Shown here in pieces: positions 1 to 5,837 of a DNA stretch of 5,837 nt. A program made the position numbers and the translations under genes. This DNA is from Flavobacteriaceae bacterium TMED121 (lineage in GTDB: Bacteria; Bacteroidota; Bacteroidia; Flavobacteriales; Flavobacteriaceae). Position 1 is the first letter of the stretch; each line of letters begins with the position of its first letter. The DNA lies in contig NHFW02000035.1 of the NCBI GenBank assembly GCA_002171295.2, forward strand, positions 27,641 through 33,477, read 5' to 3'. The notes under the pieces were generated by a model. That model searched no databases and was not told where the DNA came from. It was given only the letters and a program-made list of their open reading frames with translations.

Positions 1-486
1 AATGGATATACTTCAACCGCTGATGGGGTTTTTGTTGATAATGAACTTTTTTGGGGTAAATATGCAATAAATAACCAACCTGCTACTTTTCAAGAGTGGG
101 GAGTTGATATACCAATTGTAAGATATACTGATATTAAAATGCTTTATGCTGAAACATTAAATAATGATAGCTACCCAAGTGCTGAAGCATTTAGTATTTT
201 AAATGAAGTTAGGACCAGAGCAGGTTTATCTTCATTATCAAGTGCCGATATAACAAACCAGTCAGCTTTCTTAGATGCAATTATTAAGGAGAGAAGATTC
301 GAATTTGCTGGTGAGAGTAATCGTTGGTGGGATCTTTTAAGAACAGGTAAAGATCAAACAATTCTTTCGGCCTTCGCCCTCCCAGCTTATCCATATAGTG
401 TTGAAAAAAGACTATTTGGTATTCCAGAAGCTGAAATTTTAAAAGTCAATGATCCCTCAATTCTTTCTCAGAATCCAGGATATTAA
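1..486 (+). CDS. SusD/RagB-family outer-membrane glycan-binding lipoprotein, C-terminal part (5' truncated)
   Basis: The reading frame is open from base 1 to the TAA at 484-486, giving 161 residues, so the gene starts outside the window; the internal ATG at 139 is not the true start. SusD proteins are surface lipoproteins that cap a TonB-dependent SusC porin and hand it oligosaccharides. The fragment carries the classic C-terminal signatures: DIPIVRYTDIKMLYAETLN (about residues 37-55), where family members have an RYADVLLMYAEALN-like segment; KERRFEFAGES followed by RWWDLLRTGK (about 96-117); and the terminal IPEAEI plus QNPGY ending at residue 161. Full proteins are usually 450-600 residues, so roughly a quarter to a third is present. 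The SusC partner is expected upstream. The gene ends just before a strong hairpin terminator, so it is probably the last gene of its plus-strand operon. Family assignment is secure; the glycan is unknown. Confidence 0.95.
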   Translation, partial: NGYTSTADGVFVDNELFWGKYAINNQPATFQEWGVDIPIVRYTDIKMLYAETLNNDSYPSAEAFSILNEVRTRAGLSSLSSADITNQSAFLDAIIKERRFEFAGESNRWWDLLRTGKDQTILSAFALPAYPYSVEKRLFGIPEAEILKVNDPSILSQNPGY

Positions 487-505
487 AACTTAATTTCAAT
501 TTTTA

Positions 506-541
506 AAAAAAGGGTTTAGGTATTTATCTAAACCCTTTTTT
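506..541 (+). terminator. Intrinsic terminator after the SusD-like gene, probably bidirectional
   Basis: A perfect inverted repeat lies 20 bases after the SusD stop: GGGTTTAG (512-519) pairs with CTAAACCC (528-535) across an 8-base loop, and flanking A and T runs (506-511 and 536-541) extend the stem to 14 bp. The T run follows the stem on plus, and the A run gives an equal T run on minus, so it could stop transcripts from both converging operons. Confidence 0.9.
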
Positions 542-575
542 CTTGGTCTATTGATATTAATTTAATCTTCAGGAG

Positions 576-601
576 AAAAAACCCCCCAATTTAATGGGGG
601 G
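576..601 (-). terminator. GC-stem intrinsic terminator for minus-strand transcripts
   Basis: Six C (582-587) and six G (596-601) form a stem, extended by A588-T595, around a short AT loop. Read on the minus strand, the hairpin is followed directly by six T (complement of 576-581), whereas on plus there is no T tail. It therefore fits a stop for the sulfatase operon, although it lies about 310 bases beyond the sulfatase stop codon. That distance implies a long 3' UTR or a separate small transcript across 602-911. Confidence 0.7.
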
Positions 602-625
602 ATAACCAAAACAATAAAATCAATA

Positions 626-646
626 AACTTAGTTTAGTTCTAAGTT
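626..646. repeat. Small hairpin in the convergent intergenic region
   Basis: AACTTAG (626-632) and CTAAGTT (640-646) are perfect 7-bp arms around a 7-base loop. There is no T tail, so it is not a standard terminator. Apart from this and a weaker AT stem near 687-704, nothing recognisable lies in 602-731. Confidence 0.4.
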
Positions 647-731
647 GAATTAAAACAATAATACCAAATTTTAGGATTGATTAAACTTGATTTATACAAA
701 TCGAATGAAAGAGTAGACGAAACTGCAAAAA

Positions 732-865
732 AACTCTTACTTACAAGTAGGGTTAACCATCACTTGACAGTATGAAAAAATCATGGTTAATTGTTTGTCA
801 AGCTATATAGGTGATAAAAAAACCCTTACTAATTGAAAAAAGGATAATAGAATTTGTTAAGAGTT
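732..865 (-). other. Nested inverted-repeat region, candidate structured 3' UTR or small RNA
   Basis: Four sets of complementary arms nest in the right order: AACTCTTA 732-739 with TAAGAGTT 858-865; AGTA-GGGTT 746-754 with AACCC-T-TACT 821-830 (one bulged base); ATCAC 759-763 with GTGAT 811-815; and TTGACA 764-769 with TGTCAA 796-801. A small ATGA/TCAT hairpin (772-775/781-784) sits at the centre. On the minus strand the outer stem closes onto seven T (complement of 727-733, two of them inside the stem), as in an intrinsic terminator; plus has no such tail. TTAACCA at 753-759 and again at 874-880 can instead pair with TGGTTAA at 784-790, so an alternative fold exists. The element begins 46 bases past the sulfatase stop. 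I see no coding potential and recognise no known RNA family. The arms are short and AT-rich, so chance cannot be excluded. Confidence 0.4.
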
Positions 866-911
866 AGTTGTGATTAACCACGCAAAAAAATAACAGTAAA
901 TATTTAAATTT

Positions 912-2378
912 TTAATTATCTTTTTTTAAGGGTATTCGAGTTTTATTAAATTTTAATTTGCCTTTATTACTCATCTTTAATAACTCGATACTATCAATAT
1001 CATAAAAAGAATTTTTAGACTTTATGTATTTTGGGCTTGCATCCAATGATGGATGTTTTCTTAAAACAGACTCAAATTTTTTTATGGCAGAAAAGACGTC
1101 TTCTCTGTCACTATCTATAAGATTGTTTTCCTCGTAAAAGTCTGATTTCAATTCTATAATCTCATTAATTTTATTCATCGTATCTATATAGACTTTAAAG
1201 TTTTTATCTCGAAATGCTCGGTCACGAAAATTAAAGGCGTTTTTTACTCTACCATTTTCTATTTTCGCTGGATTTGAGCCTAACGCCATTATCCAATCTC
1301 TAGGTGATTTATTTTCTAATCCAAAAATTTCTGGGGCGAAAGAGATTCCATCATACTCATAGTTTTTGTCAGGTGATATTTGAGCTAAATCACAAAGAGT
1401 TGGTAATAAATCACTAAAGTCTATCAAAGCATGGCTTGTTATGCCCTCGGGAACAATTCCGGGCGCATTTATTACAAAAGGAGCGTTTACTCCATTCTCA
1501 CTTAACATAGACTTACCCCCCCTTACCATTTTACCGTTTAAATCTCCAACAATGCTTCCTGAAGTTCCATTGTCTGTAGTCCAAATTATAATGGTGTTTT
1601 TCCTTATTCCTATTTCATCTAGTGCTTTAACTAAAACATTTAAAATATGGTCTGTATACCTAACCATTGATTTATGTTGTTCTGACTTAGGAGCATTAGG
1701 TTCTAATGGAGTAGAAGTAAGTGGACCATGAGGTAAACACATTGGGTAATAAATCATCATCGGTTTCTCTTTGTTTTTTTTCATAAAATCAATTATAAAG
1801 TCCGTAAAAATATCTTCTCCAAATTTATTTTTATAAACCTTACTTCCAGATTTTGTATGAATGTACGGATCCCAGTACCTATTATCACTCAATTTAATGT
1901 TACCCCCCTCACCGCCTGTCCACATGCAATATTCATCAAATCCAGCTTTTACCATTGCGTCTGGTTCTAACCTAAAATCATTTATTTGCCATTTACCAGC
2001 TGCACAAGTCGAGTAACCTGCATTTCGAAGCATTTTAGGAAAACTTGGATTTAAATTAGGATCAAATCTAGCTCCATGTCCCCACCTTGGAACATCAAAA
2101 TGATTTATCCAACCATGTCTCCAGGGATATTGACCAGTTAATAAAGTAACCCTAGTAGGGGTACACTGGGGCATTGAATAAACATTTTTAAATGAAAGTC
2201 CAGTTGAAATTAGTTTGTCTATTGAAGGAGTTTTTATTTTTGAAGCTCCGTATCCACTAATCCACTCTTTGCCCAAATCATCCAACATTATAAAAAGAAT
2301 GTTTGGTCTTTTATTAAAATTTTCCTCCTTTTTACAACACGAAAAGATTAATAAAATTAAAATTAATCTTAGAATCAT
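912..2378 (-). CDS. Formylglycine-dependent sulfatase (S1 family), lipoprotein
   Basis: Predicted to hydrolyse sulfate esters, most plausibly on a sulfated glycan given the SusD gene nearby. The 488 residues start with a hydrophobic stretch and a lipobox-like IFSC (Cys14), pointing to export and lipid anchoring. Sulfatase landmarks appear in order: metal ligands D33-D34 in IMLDDLG; signature CTPTR at 72-76, where Cys72 would become formylglycine; TGQYPWRHG just after; GKW with K129; LPHGP with H217; TTDNG with D269-N270; and GGK with K289. One position differs from the usual pattern: GKWQ has Gln131 where GKWH is typical. The Cys-type signature needs a maturase (anSME or FGE), not seen here. 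Length is normal and the C-terminal subdomain is present. It is the second gene of an operon, 21 bases after the oxidoreductase, with no clear Shine-Dalgarno site, as usual in Bacteroidota. The substrate subfamily cannot be assigned. Confidence 0.93.
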   Translation of the reverse strand: MILRLILILLIFSCCKKEENFNKRPNILFIMLDDLGKEWISGYGASKIKTPSIDKLISTGLSFKNVYSMPQCTPTRVTLLTGQYPWRHGWINHFDVPRWGHGARFDPNLNPSFPKMLRNAGYSTCAAGKWQINDFRLEPDAMVKAGFDEYCMWTGGEGGNIKLSDNRYWDPYIHTKSGSKVYKNKFGEDIFTDFIIDFMKKNKEKPMMIYYPMCLPHGPLTSTPLEPNAPKSEQHKSMVRYTDHILNVLVKALDEIGIRKNTIIIWTTDNGTSGSIVGDLNGKMVRGGKSMLSENGVNAPFVINAPGIVPEGITSHALIDFSDLLPTLCDLAQISPDKNYEYDGISFAPEIFGLENKSPRDWIMALGSNPAKIENGRVKNAFNFRDRAFRDKNFKVYIDTMNKINEIIELKSDFYEENNLIDSDREDVFSAIKKFESVLRKHPSLDASPKYIKSKNSFYDIDSIELLKMSNKGKLKFNKTRIPLKKDN

Positions 2379-2399
2379 TTAATTAGTTTAAGCCTATTA

Positions 2400-3752
2400 T
2401 TATATATTCAAAAACATTTTTTTCCATGACTCCTGATACGGTTTTCCCCAGTGCTCCATCGCATCTCGATTAAACATAGTGCCCTTAACATCGTCTACTT
2501 CAAAATTTTGCTTTATTCTTGATGAAACATTTGCGTAGTGAACCATTGCCATTGAAATATTAGCATCTGCTATAGGCGCGTTTAAGGATGACTTACCTCT
2601 TATCGTTTCAAAAAAATTCATTACATGAAGGGTAGACATGTCACCGCCGCCACCTAAAGTAACTCCACCTTCCTTGCCTCCACTACTAACTTCTTCGACC
2701 AGCTTACCGTTTCTGTCGAAAAGCTTATAATATCCCCGATTTACAAATACCGAGCCTTCAGTTCCATAAATAATAACTCCACGACCACTTCCATATGTAT
2801 TGTAAGCATTTCTACTTTTACCGTCCCATTCAATAACTTTATTATCTTCAAAGGAAAATCTAGCAAGCATAGTATCATACATTTCCCAACCATCATTAAC
2901 AAAATGTCTTTTGTCAGAATCCACCTCAACCATTTTGGGGAAATTTACATTTAGTGCCCAGCGAGCTACATCTAATTCATGAGTGGCATTATTCCCCATT
3001 TCAGCTGTTCCGTAATTCCATCCATACCAGTGCCAATTATAGTCCCATGTCTCTGAAGTATATTCCCTGTGAACGGCAGGGCCCTGCCATAAATTCCAAT
3101 CTAACCCCTCTGGAATAGATGACTTTTTTTGATGTGGGACTTCACCCCTTCCGTTACTGTAAAATGCAATCGCTTTATAAGCCTGACCTATTGCACCATT
3201 ATGAATTTTTTGGATAACCTGTTGGGTATGAGCAGATGAGCGTTGTTGATTTCCCATTTGAACCACTTTACTATATTTATTAGCCGCTTTCACTAAAAGT
3301 TCATTCTCCTCCATTGTACAACTACTTGGCTTTTCTACATACACATGCATTCCAGATTTCATAGCCATAATAGCGCCTGGAGTGTGCCAATGGTCAGGCA
3401 TTGCATTAATCAAAACATCGACTTTATTATCATCCAAAATCTTAAAAATATCCTGTTCTAGTTTGGGATTATAATTTATGTGATTTTCAAACCTTTTGGC
3501 TGCCCTAGTCATTTGACTTTTTTTAGCATCGCATAGGTAAGCTAATTTTACATTACTTTCTTTGCGAGCAATAGGTGAATAATATGCTCCTAATCTTCGA
3601 CCTAAGCCAGCAATAGCAACATGTAATCGGTCATTTGAACCAATAATATTATTATAACTTTGGGCGCTCATTCCCATTGAAGCAGCACTGGCTAAACCAA
3701 GACCTCCAAGTGCAGATTTTTTTATAAAATTCCTTCTATTTTGTTTACTCAT
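2400..3752 (-). CDS. Tat-exported Gfo/Idh/MocA-family oxidoreductase
   Basis: The family comprises NAD(P)-dependent sugar dehydrogenases and relatives, including glycosidases such as GH109 that use a bound NAD. The 450-residue protein opens with a Tat signal: NRRNFIKK at 5-12, then a Gly/Ala/Ser-rich core to about residue 31. It should therefore fold with its cofactor in the cytoplasm and act in the periplasm. The Rossmann segment follows (HVAIAGLGRRLG, 44-55), then MPDHWH (118-123), VEKP with the usual catalytic-region Lys141, and GNNATHELDVARWAL (253-267), which matches the second-domain motif with H258 and D261. The nucleotide loop reads GLGRRLG, not a strict GxGxxG. It is the first gene of an operon with the sulfatase and diverges from a small gene 68 bases away. 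The ATG at 3752 is well placed because the Tat motif follows immediately. Dehydrogenase versus GH109-like glycosidase cannot be decided by reading. Confidence 0.9.
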   Translation of the reverse strand: MSKQNRRNFIKKSALGGLGLASAASMGMSAQSYNNIIGSNDRLHVAIAGLGRRLGAYYSPIARKESNVKLAYLCDAKKSQMTRAAKRFENHINYNPKLEQDIFKILDDNKVDVLINAMPDHWHTPGAIMAMKSGMHVYVEKPSSCTMEENELLVKAANKYSKVVQMGNQQRSSAHTQQVIQKIHNGAIGQAYKAIAFYSNGRGEVPHQKKSSIPEGLDWNLWQGPAVHREYTSETWDYNWHWYGWNYGTAEMGNNATHELDVARWALNVNFPKMVEVDSDKRHFVNDGWEMYDTMLARFSFEDNKVIEWDGKSRNAYNTYGSGRGVIIYGTEGSVFVNRGYYKLFDRNGKLVEEVSSGGKEGGVTLGGGGDMSTLHVMNFFETIRGKSSLNAPIADANISMAMVHYANVSSRIKQNFEVDDVKGTMFNRDAMEHWGKPYQESWKKMFLNI

Positions 3753-3820
3753 TTTTTATTTTTAGTTTTTATATTGACAATTATTTAATAACAATATATT
3801 GATTTTAAAAAAATATAAAC
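3753..3820. promoter_or_regulatory. Divergent promoter region with a perfect palindrome
   Basis: These 68 AT-rich bases must hold the start signals of both the oxidoreductase operon (minus) and the small plus-strand gene. On plus, a TTG at 3774-3776 and TATATTG at 3795-3801, 18 bases apart, resemble the Bacteroidota -33 TTG and -7 TAnnTTTG boxes, but the second box is imperfect. CAATATATTG at 3792-3801 is a 10-base perfect palindrome and could be an operator. No convincing minus-strand promoter was found by eye. Confidence 0.35.
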
Positions 3821-4084
3821 ATGAATTTAGTTATAAAAGTATCTTTTAATAATTACGATGAGTGGAAGGCATCATTTGATAATCACGCTGAAAGGGCTAA
3901 AGTTTGTGACGAGTTAAGAACTACCGTTGGAAAAATAGATGATCAAAATTGTATTGTAATGCTTTATGATGTTGATATGGAAGGTATGAAAAGTTTAATG
4001 GGCTCAGACTTTTTAATTGAATTGTCAGAAAAAATGAATATTAAAAACAACGAGATGCACTCATTTGAACCCTTACCGAGCTAA
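3821..4084 (+). CDS. Small ABM-like dimeric alpha/beta-barrel protein, function unknown
   Basis: An 87-residue cytoplasmic protein with no signal peptide or membrane segment. The pattern is a beta strand (NLVIKVSF), then NYDEWKASFDNHAERAKVC, a helix typical of small ferredoxin-like proteins of the antibiotic-biosynthesis-monooxygenase type, a strand pair around TTVGKIDDQNCIVMLYDV (about 35-52), a second helix MEGMKSLMGSDFLIELSEKMN, and a C-terminal strand. The F-x-x-Y-D-x-W motif and the D-x-N-x-V-type segment resemble small uncharacterised proteins of that superfamily. Such proteins dimerise; some are oxygenases, but many have no known reaction, and no catalytic residues can be assigned here. 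It diverges from the oxidoreductase operon and converges on the YpdA-like gene with 43 bases between stops. It is intact, uses an ATG start and looks like a genuine gene. The fold is inferred from sequence pattern only. Confidence 0.75.
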   Translation: MNLVIKVSFNNYDEWKASFDNHAERAKVCDELRTTVGKIDDQNCIVMLYDVDMEGMKSLMGSDFLIELSEKMNIKNNEMHSFEPLPS

Positions 4085-4118
4085 ATAATTTATTTTAACA
4101 CCCCATGTAAATTTAACA

Positions 4119-4143
4119 AAGTAGTACTTACTTAATTTTTTTT
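4119..4143 (+). terminator. Possible weak terminator after the small ABM-like gene
   Basis: AAGTA (4119-4123) and TACTT (4129-4133) form a 5-bp AT-rich stem around a 5-base loop, followed by two A and eight T (4136-4143). The T tract overlaps the 3' end of the convergent YpdA-like gene. The stem is short, so this is tentative. A separate long-loop repeat, CATGTAAA 4104-4111 with TTTACATG 4141-4148, could contribute. Confidence 0.3.
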
Positions 4144-5090
4144 ACATGATCCATTATGATATTTGCATGGATTCTAGAGTTTTCAATAAACCATTTGTTG
4201 GTTTTAAGTCCTCCACATACAACCCCTGCTAGGTATACCCCCATTTGATTAGATTGCATAGTAATTGAATTATAAACTGGAGTTTTAAATTCATCTTCCT
4301 GAAATTCGACCCCAAGAGATTCTAATAGTTGAAAATTAGGTTTGTAACCTGTCATAGCTAGTACAAAATCATTTTCAATGACAATCTCCTTCTCCGGTAT
4401 TTTAAATCTTATTTTATCCTCTGTAATTTCCTTTATATCTGCTTTAAAATATGCCTTAATACTTCCTTCTTTTATTCTATTATTAATATCAGGTCGTGCC
4501 CAATATTTTACATTTTTTCCTATTTCCTCCTCCCTAATAATCATTGTTACACTTTTGGCTCCTTTTCGGTATAATTCCAAAGCCACATCAACTGCAGAAT
4601 TTGCAGACCCTATAACTGCCACGTTCATTCCAAAAAAAGTATGAGGTTCTTTGTAGTAATGCATCACCTTATCCAAATCCTCCCCTGGAACATCTAATAG
4701 ATATGGAATATCATAAAACCCTGTTGATAATACAATTTTTTTTGTTTTGTAAATCCCCTTAGTTGTTTTTAACTCAAATCCAGCATCAAGTTTCTCGATC
4801 ACTTTTATTTCCTCATATAGCCTGAGAGATAATTCCCAGTGACTTGATACCCTTCTATAATACTCAAGGGCCTCCGCTCTTGTCGGTTTTGGATTGTGCG
4901 AGATAAAAGGAACCTCACCAATTTCTAACTTGTCCGAAGTTGAGAAAAAAGTCATATTCATTGGATAATTATAAAGGGAATTAACTAAGCATCCCTTGTC
5001 AAAAATTAAATAATCCAAAGAGTTTTTTTTGGCTTCAATTCCACAAGCAAGTCCAATTGGACCTGCACCAATAATAATTACATCCCTCAT
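4128..5090 (-). CDS. ypdA: YpdA-family FAD/NAD(P) disulfide reductase (bacillithiol disulfide reductase-like)
   Basis: YpdA (Bdr) is a flavoprotein related to thioredoxin reductase that uses NADPH to reduce oxidised bacillithiol in the cytoplasm. From the ATG at 5090 the protein has 320 residues, the normal family length. It shows the FAD-binding GAGPIG (8-13), the family segment YNYPMNMTFFSTSDKLEIG (40-58), KPTRAEALEYYRRV (68-81), the NADPH-binding IGSANSA (160-166), AMTGYKPN (245-252) and a C-terminal AGVVCGG with FIENSRIHA. There is no CxxC motif of classical thioredoxin reductases, which fits YpdA. As I recall the S. aureus sequence, its reactive Cys follows GGGP; here that position is Ile12, while Cys16 lies four residues later. 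The reading frame also has an in-frame TTG one codon upstream (5093), but ATG is preferred. It is divergent from the serine hydrolase and appears to be a single-gene unit. Bacillithiol as substrate is inferred. Confidence 0.88.
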   Translation of the reverse strand: MRDVIIIGAGPIGLACGIEAKKNSLDYLIFDKGCLVNSLYNYPMNMTFFSTSDKLEIGEVPFISHNPKPTRAEALEYYRRVSSHWELSLRLYEEIKVIEKLDAGFELKTTKGIYKTKKIVLSTGFYDIPYLLDVPGEDLDKVMHYYKEPHTFFGMNVAVIGSANSAVDVALELYRKGAKSVTMIIREEEIGKNVKYWARPDINNRIKEGSIKAYFKADIKEITEDKIRFKIPEKEIVIENDFVLAMTGYKPNFQLLESLGVEFQEDEFKTPVYNSITMQSNQMGVYLAGVVCGGLKTNKWFIENSRIHANIIMDHVKKIK

Positions 5091-5205
5091 CAATAATGAT
5101 TAAAAAATTAACCTCCCAATAAAACAATTTTAATTATAAATAAAATTAGTAAAACTTTACAAGTGTTATTAAATAAAATTTACCCAAATCTGTATTAAAA
5201 TTGAA

Positions 5206-5236
5206 TTGTTTGATTTTATACGATTGTTTACTTTAG
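5206..5236 (+). promoter_or_regulatory. Possible Bacteroidota-type promoter for the serine hydrolase
   Basis: A TTG at 5206-5208 stands 20 bases before TACTTTAG (5229-5236), which matches TAnnTTTG at all but one position. The spacing lies in the range known for the Bacteroidota primary sigma factor, and the ATG follows about 20 bases after. In such AT-rich DNA similar matches arise by chance. The remainder of the 165-base divergent gap (5091-5255) shows no other clear site. Confidence 0.35.
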
Positions 5237-5255
5237 TTTGAAATTTATTAAGGTT

Positions 5256-5837
5256 ATGAAAAAATTAAATTTAATTTATTTACTAATTGGGGCTATTTTT
5301 TTTGGATGTCAACTTAACCCCTCATTAAGTAAAAGTAAACTAGACATCGATCGACTATCGATGATAGACGAAATGATTGAAAAAGCCATAAAAAAAAATA
5401 AAATACCAGGAGCAGTAGCATTAATAGCAAAAGATAATAAGGTTGTCTATAAAAAAGCTTTTGGTGTTAAAGATCCTGAAACTGGTGAGAAACTTAATAC
5501 AGATGATATATTCAGGATTGCGTCTATGACAAAAGCTATAACCTCCTTGGGAATTATAATGTTATGGGAAAAAGCCATGATATATAGTCTTGATGACCCA
5601 ATTGACCTCTATATTCCAGAGTTTAAAACATTAAAAGTTTTAAATAATTTTAATAAAAAAGATTCTACTTACACCTCGAAGCCGACCAATAAAAAAATTA
5701 CTATACGAAATCTATTAACCCATACATCAGGGATGGGTTATGACGAAATAGGGTCATCTGAAATTAGAGCCATAATTTTTAAAGAAAAACAAAAATTTAT
5801 GAGAAATAGCGTGATCGCTTTTTCTGATGAAGACGTC
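5256..5837 (+). CDS. Serine hydrolase of the beta-lactamase/class C family, lipoprotein, 3' truncated
   Basis: The frame runs open from the ATG at 5256 to the last base, giving 194 residues of a protein that continues outside the window. It starts with MKK, a hydrophobic stretch and FFGC (Cys18), an acceptable Bacteroidota lipobox, so export and membrane anchoring are likely. The family fold begins near residue 36: IPGAVALIAKDNKVVYKKAFG (50-70), then the catalytic SxxK box in FRIASMTKAITSLG, with nucleophile Ser90 and Lys93, and ITIRNLLTHTSGMGYD (148-163), a strong family hallmark. The Tyr-x-Asn and the KTG-like box would lie beyond the window. Members include class C beta-lactamases, DD-peptidases and esterases; most Bacteroidota paralogues of this kind are uncharacterised, so resistance should not be assumed. 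AAGG at 5250-5253 is too near the ATG to be a normal Shine-Dalgarno site. Confidence 0.9.
   Translation, partial: MKKLNLIYLLIGAIFFGCQLNPSLSKSKLDIDRLSMIDEMIEKAIKKNKIPGAVALIAKDNKVVYKKAFGVKDPETGEKLNTDDIFRIASMTKAITSLGIIMLWEKAMIYSLDDPIDLYIPEFKTLKVLNNFNKKDSTYTSKPTNKKITIRNLLTHTSGMGYDEIGSSEIRAIIFKEKQKFMRNSVIAFSDEDV

Noticed and set aside
139..486. Independent 115-residue protein starting at the ATG at 139
   Set aside because: The same frame is open upstream to base 1 and encodes SusD-like sequence, so this ATG is internal.
732..880. Possible integron attC-like site in the 732-880 inverted-repeat region
   Set aside because: The arms do not give matching RYYYAAC and GTTRRRY core boxes (GTTAAGA ends in A), no integrase or cassette array is present, and the flanking genes are not cassette-like.
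1441..1731. Plus-strand 96-codon open frame inside the sulfatase gene
   Set aside because: It lies entirely antisense to conserved sulfatase sequence and shows no recognisable protein pattern.
2741..2929. Minus-strand 62-codon open frame inside the oxidoreductase gene
   Set aside because: It is an alternate-frame shadow of a well-supported gene with no family resemblance.
4378..4644. Plus-strand 88-codon open frame inside the YpdA-like gene, with hydrophobic segments
   Set aside because: It is antisense to the FAD/NADPH reductase; the hydrophobic look comes from the reverse complement of Lys/Glu-rich codons.
5091..5093. TTG start codon for the YpdA-like gene
   Set aside because: An ATG immediately follows at 5090 and places the FAD motif at the usual distance from the N-terminus; neither codon has a well-spaced Shine-Dalgarno site.
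5345..5363. CATCGAT/ATCGATG hairpin early in the serine hydrolase gene
   Set aside because: It lies within coding sequence (about codons 30-36), has no T tail, and a 7-bp repeat from overlapping ATCGAT words is plausible by chance.

Overview
The window looks like chromosomal DNA from a marine-type member of the Bacteroidota, most likely Flavobacteriia. The sequence is strongly AT-rich, A-rich stretches stand where Shine-Dalgarno sites would be, and the gene content is typical of polysaccharide-degrading flavobacteria: a SusD/RagB outer-membrane glycan-binding protein, a lipoprotein sulfatase, a Tat-exported Gfo/Idh/MocA oxidoreductase and a YpdA-type disulfide reductase. No mobile element, CRISPR array, tRNA or rRNA gene was found.

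Layout. (1) Positions 1-486, plus strand: the C-terminal part of a SusD-like protein, closed by a strong bidirectional terminator hairpin at 506-541. (2) Positions 487-911: a 425-base non-coding stretch between convergent genes. It holds that terminator, a second GC-stem terminator aimed at minus-strand transcripts (576-601), and an elaborate nested inverted-repeat region at 732-865, which would be the 3' UTR of the sulfatase transcript or a small RNA. (3) Positions 912-3752, minus strand: a two-gene operon, the oxidoreductase first and the sulfatase second, 21 bases apart. (4) Positions 3753-3820: a short divergent promoter region. (5) Positions 3821-4084, plus strand: a small protein with a likely dimeric alpha/beta-barrel (ABM-like) fold. 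(6) Positions 4128-5090, minus strand: a YpdA-like FAD/NAD(P) disulfide reductase. (7) Positions 5091-5255: a divergent intergenic region with a possible promoter. (8) Positions 5256 to the window end, plus strand: the N-terminal two-fifths or so of a lipoprotein serine hydrolase of the beta-lactamase/penicillin-binding class C family, cut off by the window edge.

How the genes fit together (inference). The SusD fragment, sulfatase and exported oxidoreductase form the edge of a polysaccharide utilisation locus for a sulfated glycan: SusD captures the glycan, the sulfatase removes sulfate at the membrane or in the periplasm, and the oxidoreductase acts on sugars in the periplasm. The substrate cannot be named from this window. 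The YpdA-like protein, the small ABM-like protein and the serine hydrolase look like neighbouring housekeeping or stress functions, not parts of that locus.

Nothing here is clearly a new system. The items most worth checking are the structured element at 732-865, the altered active-site positions in the sulfatase (Gln in place of the usual His) and in the YpdA homologue (Ile in place of the usual Cys), and the exported sulfatase/oxidoreductase pair.
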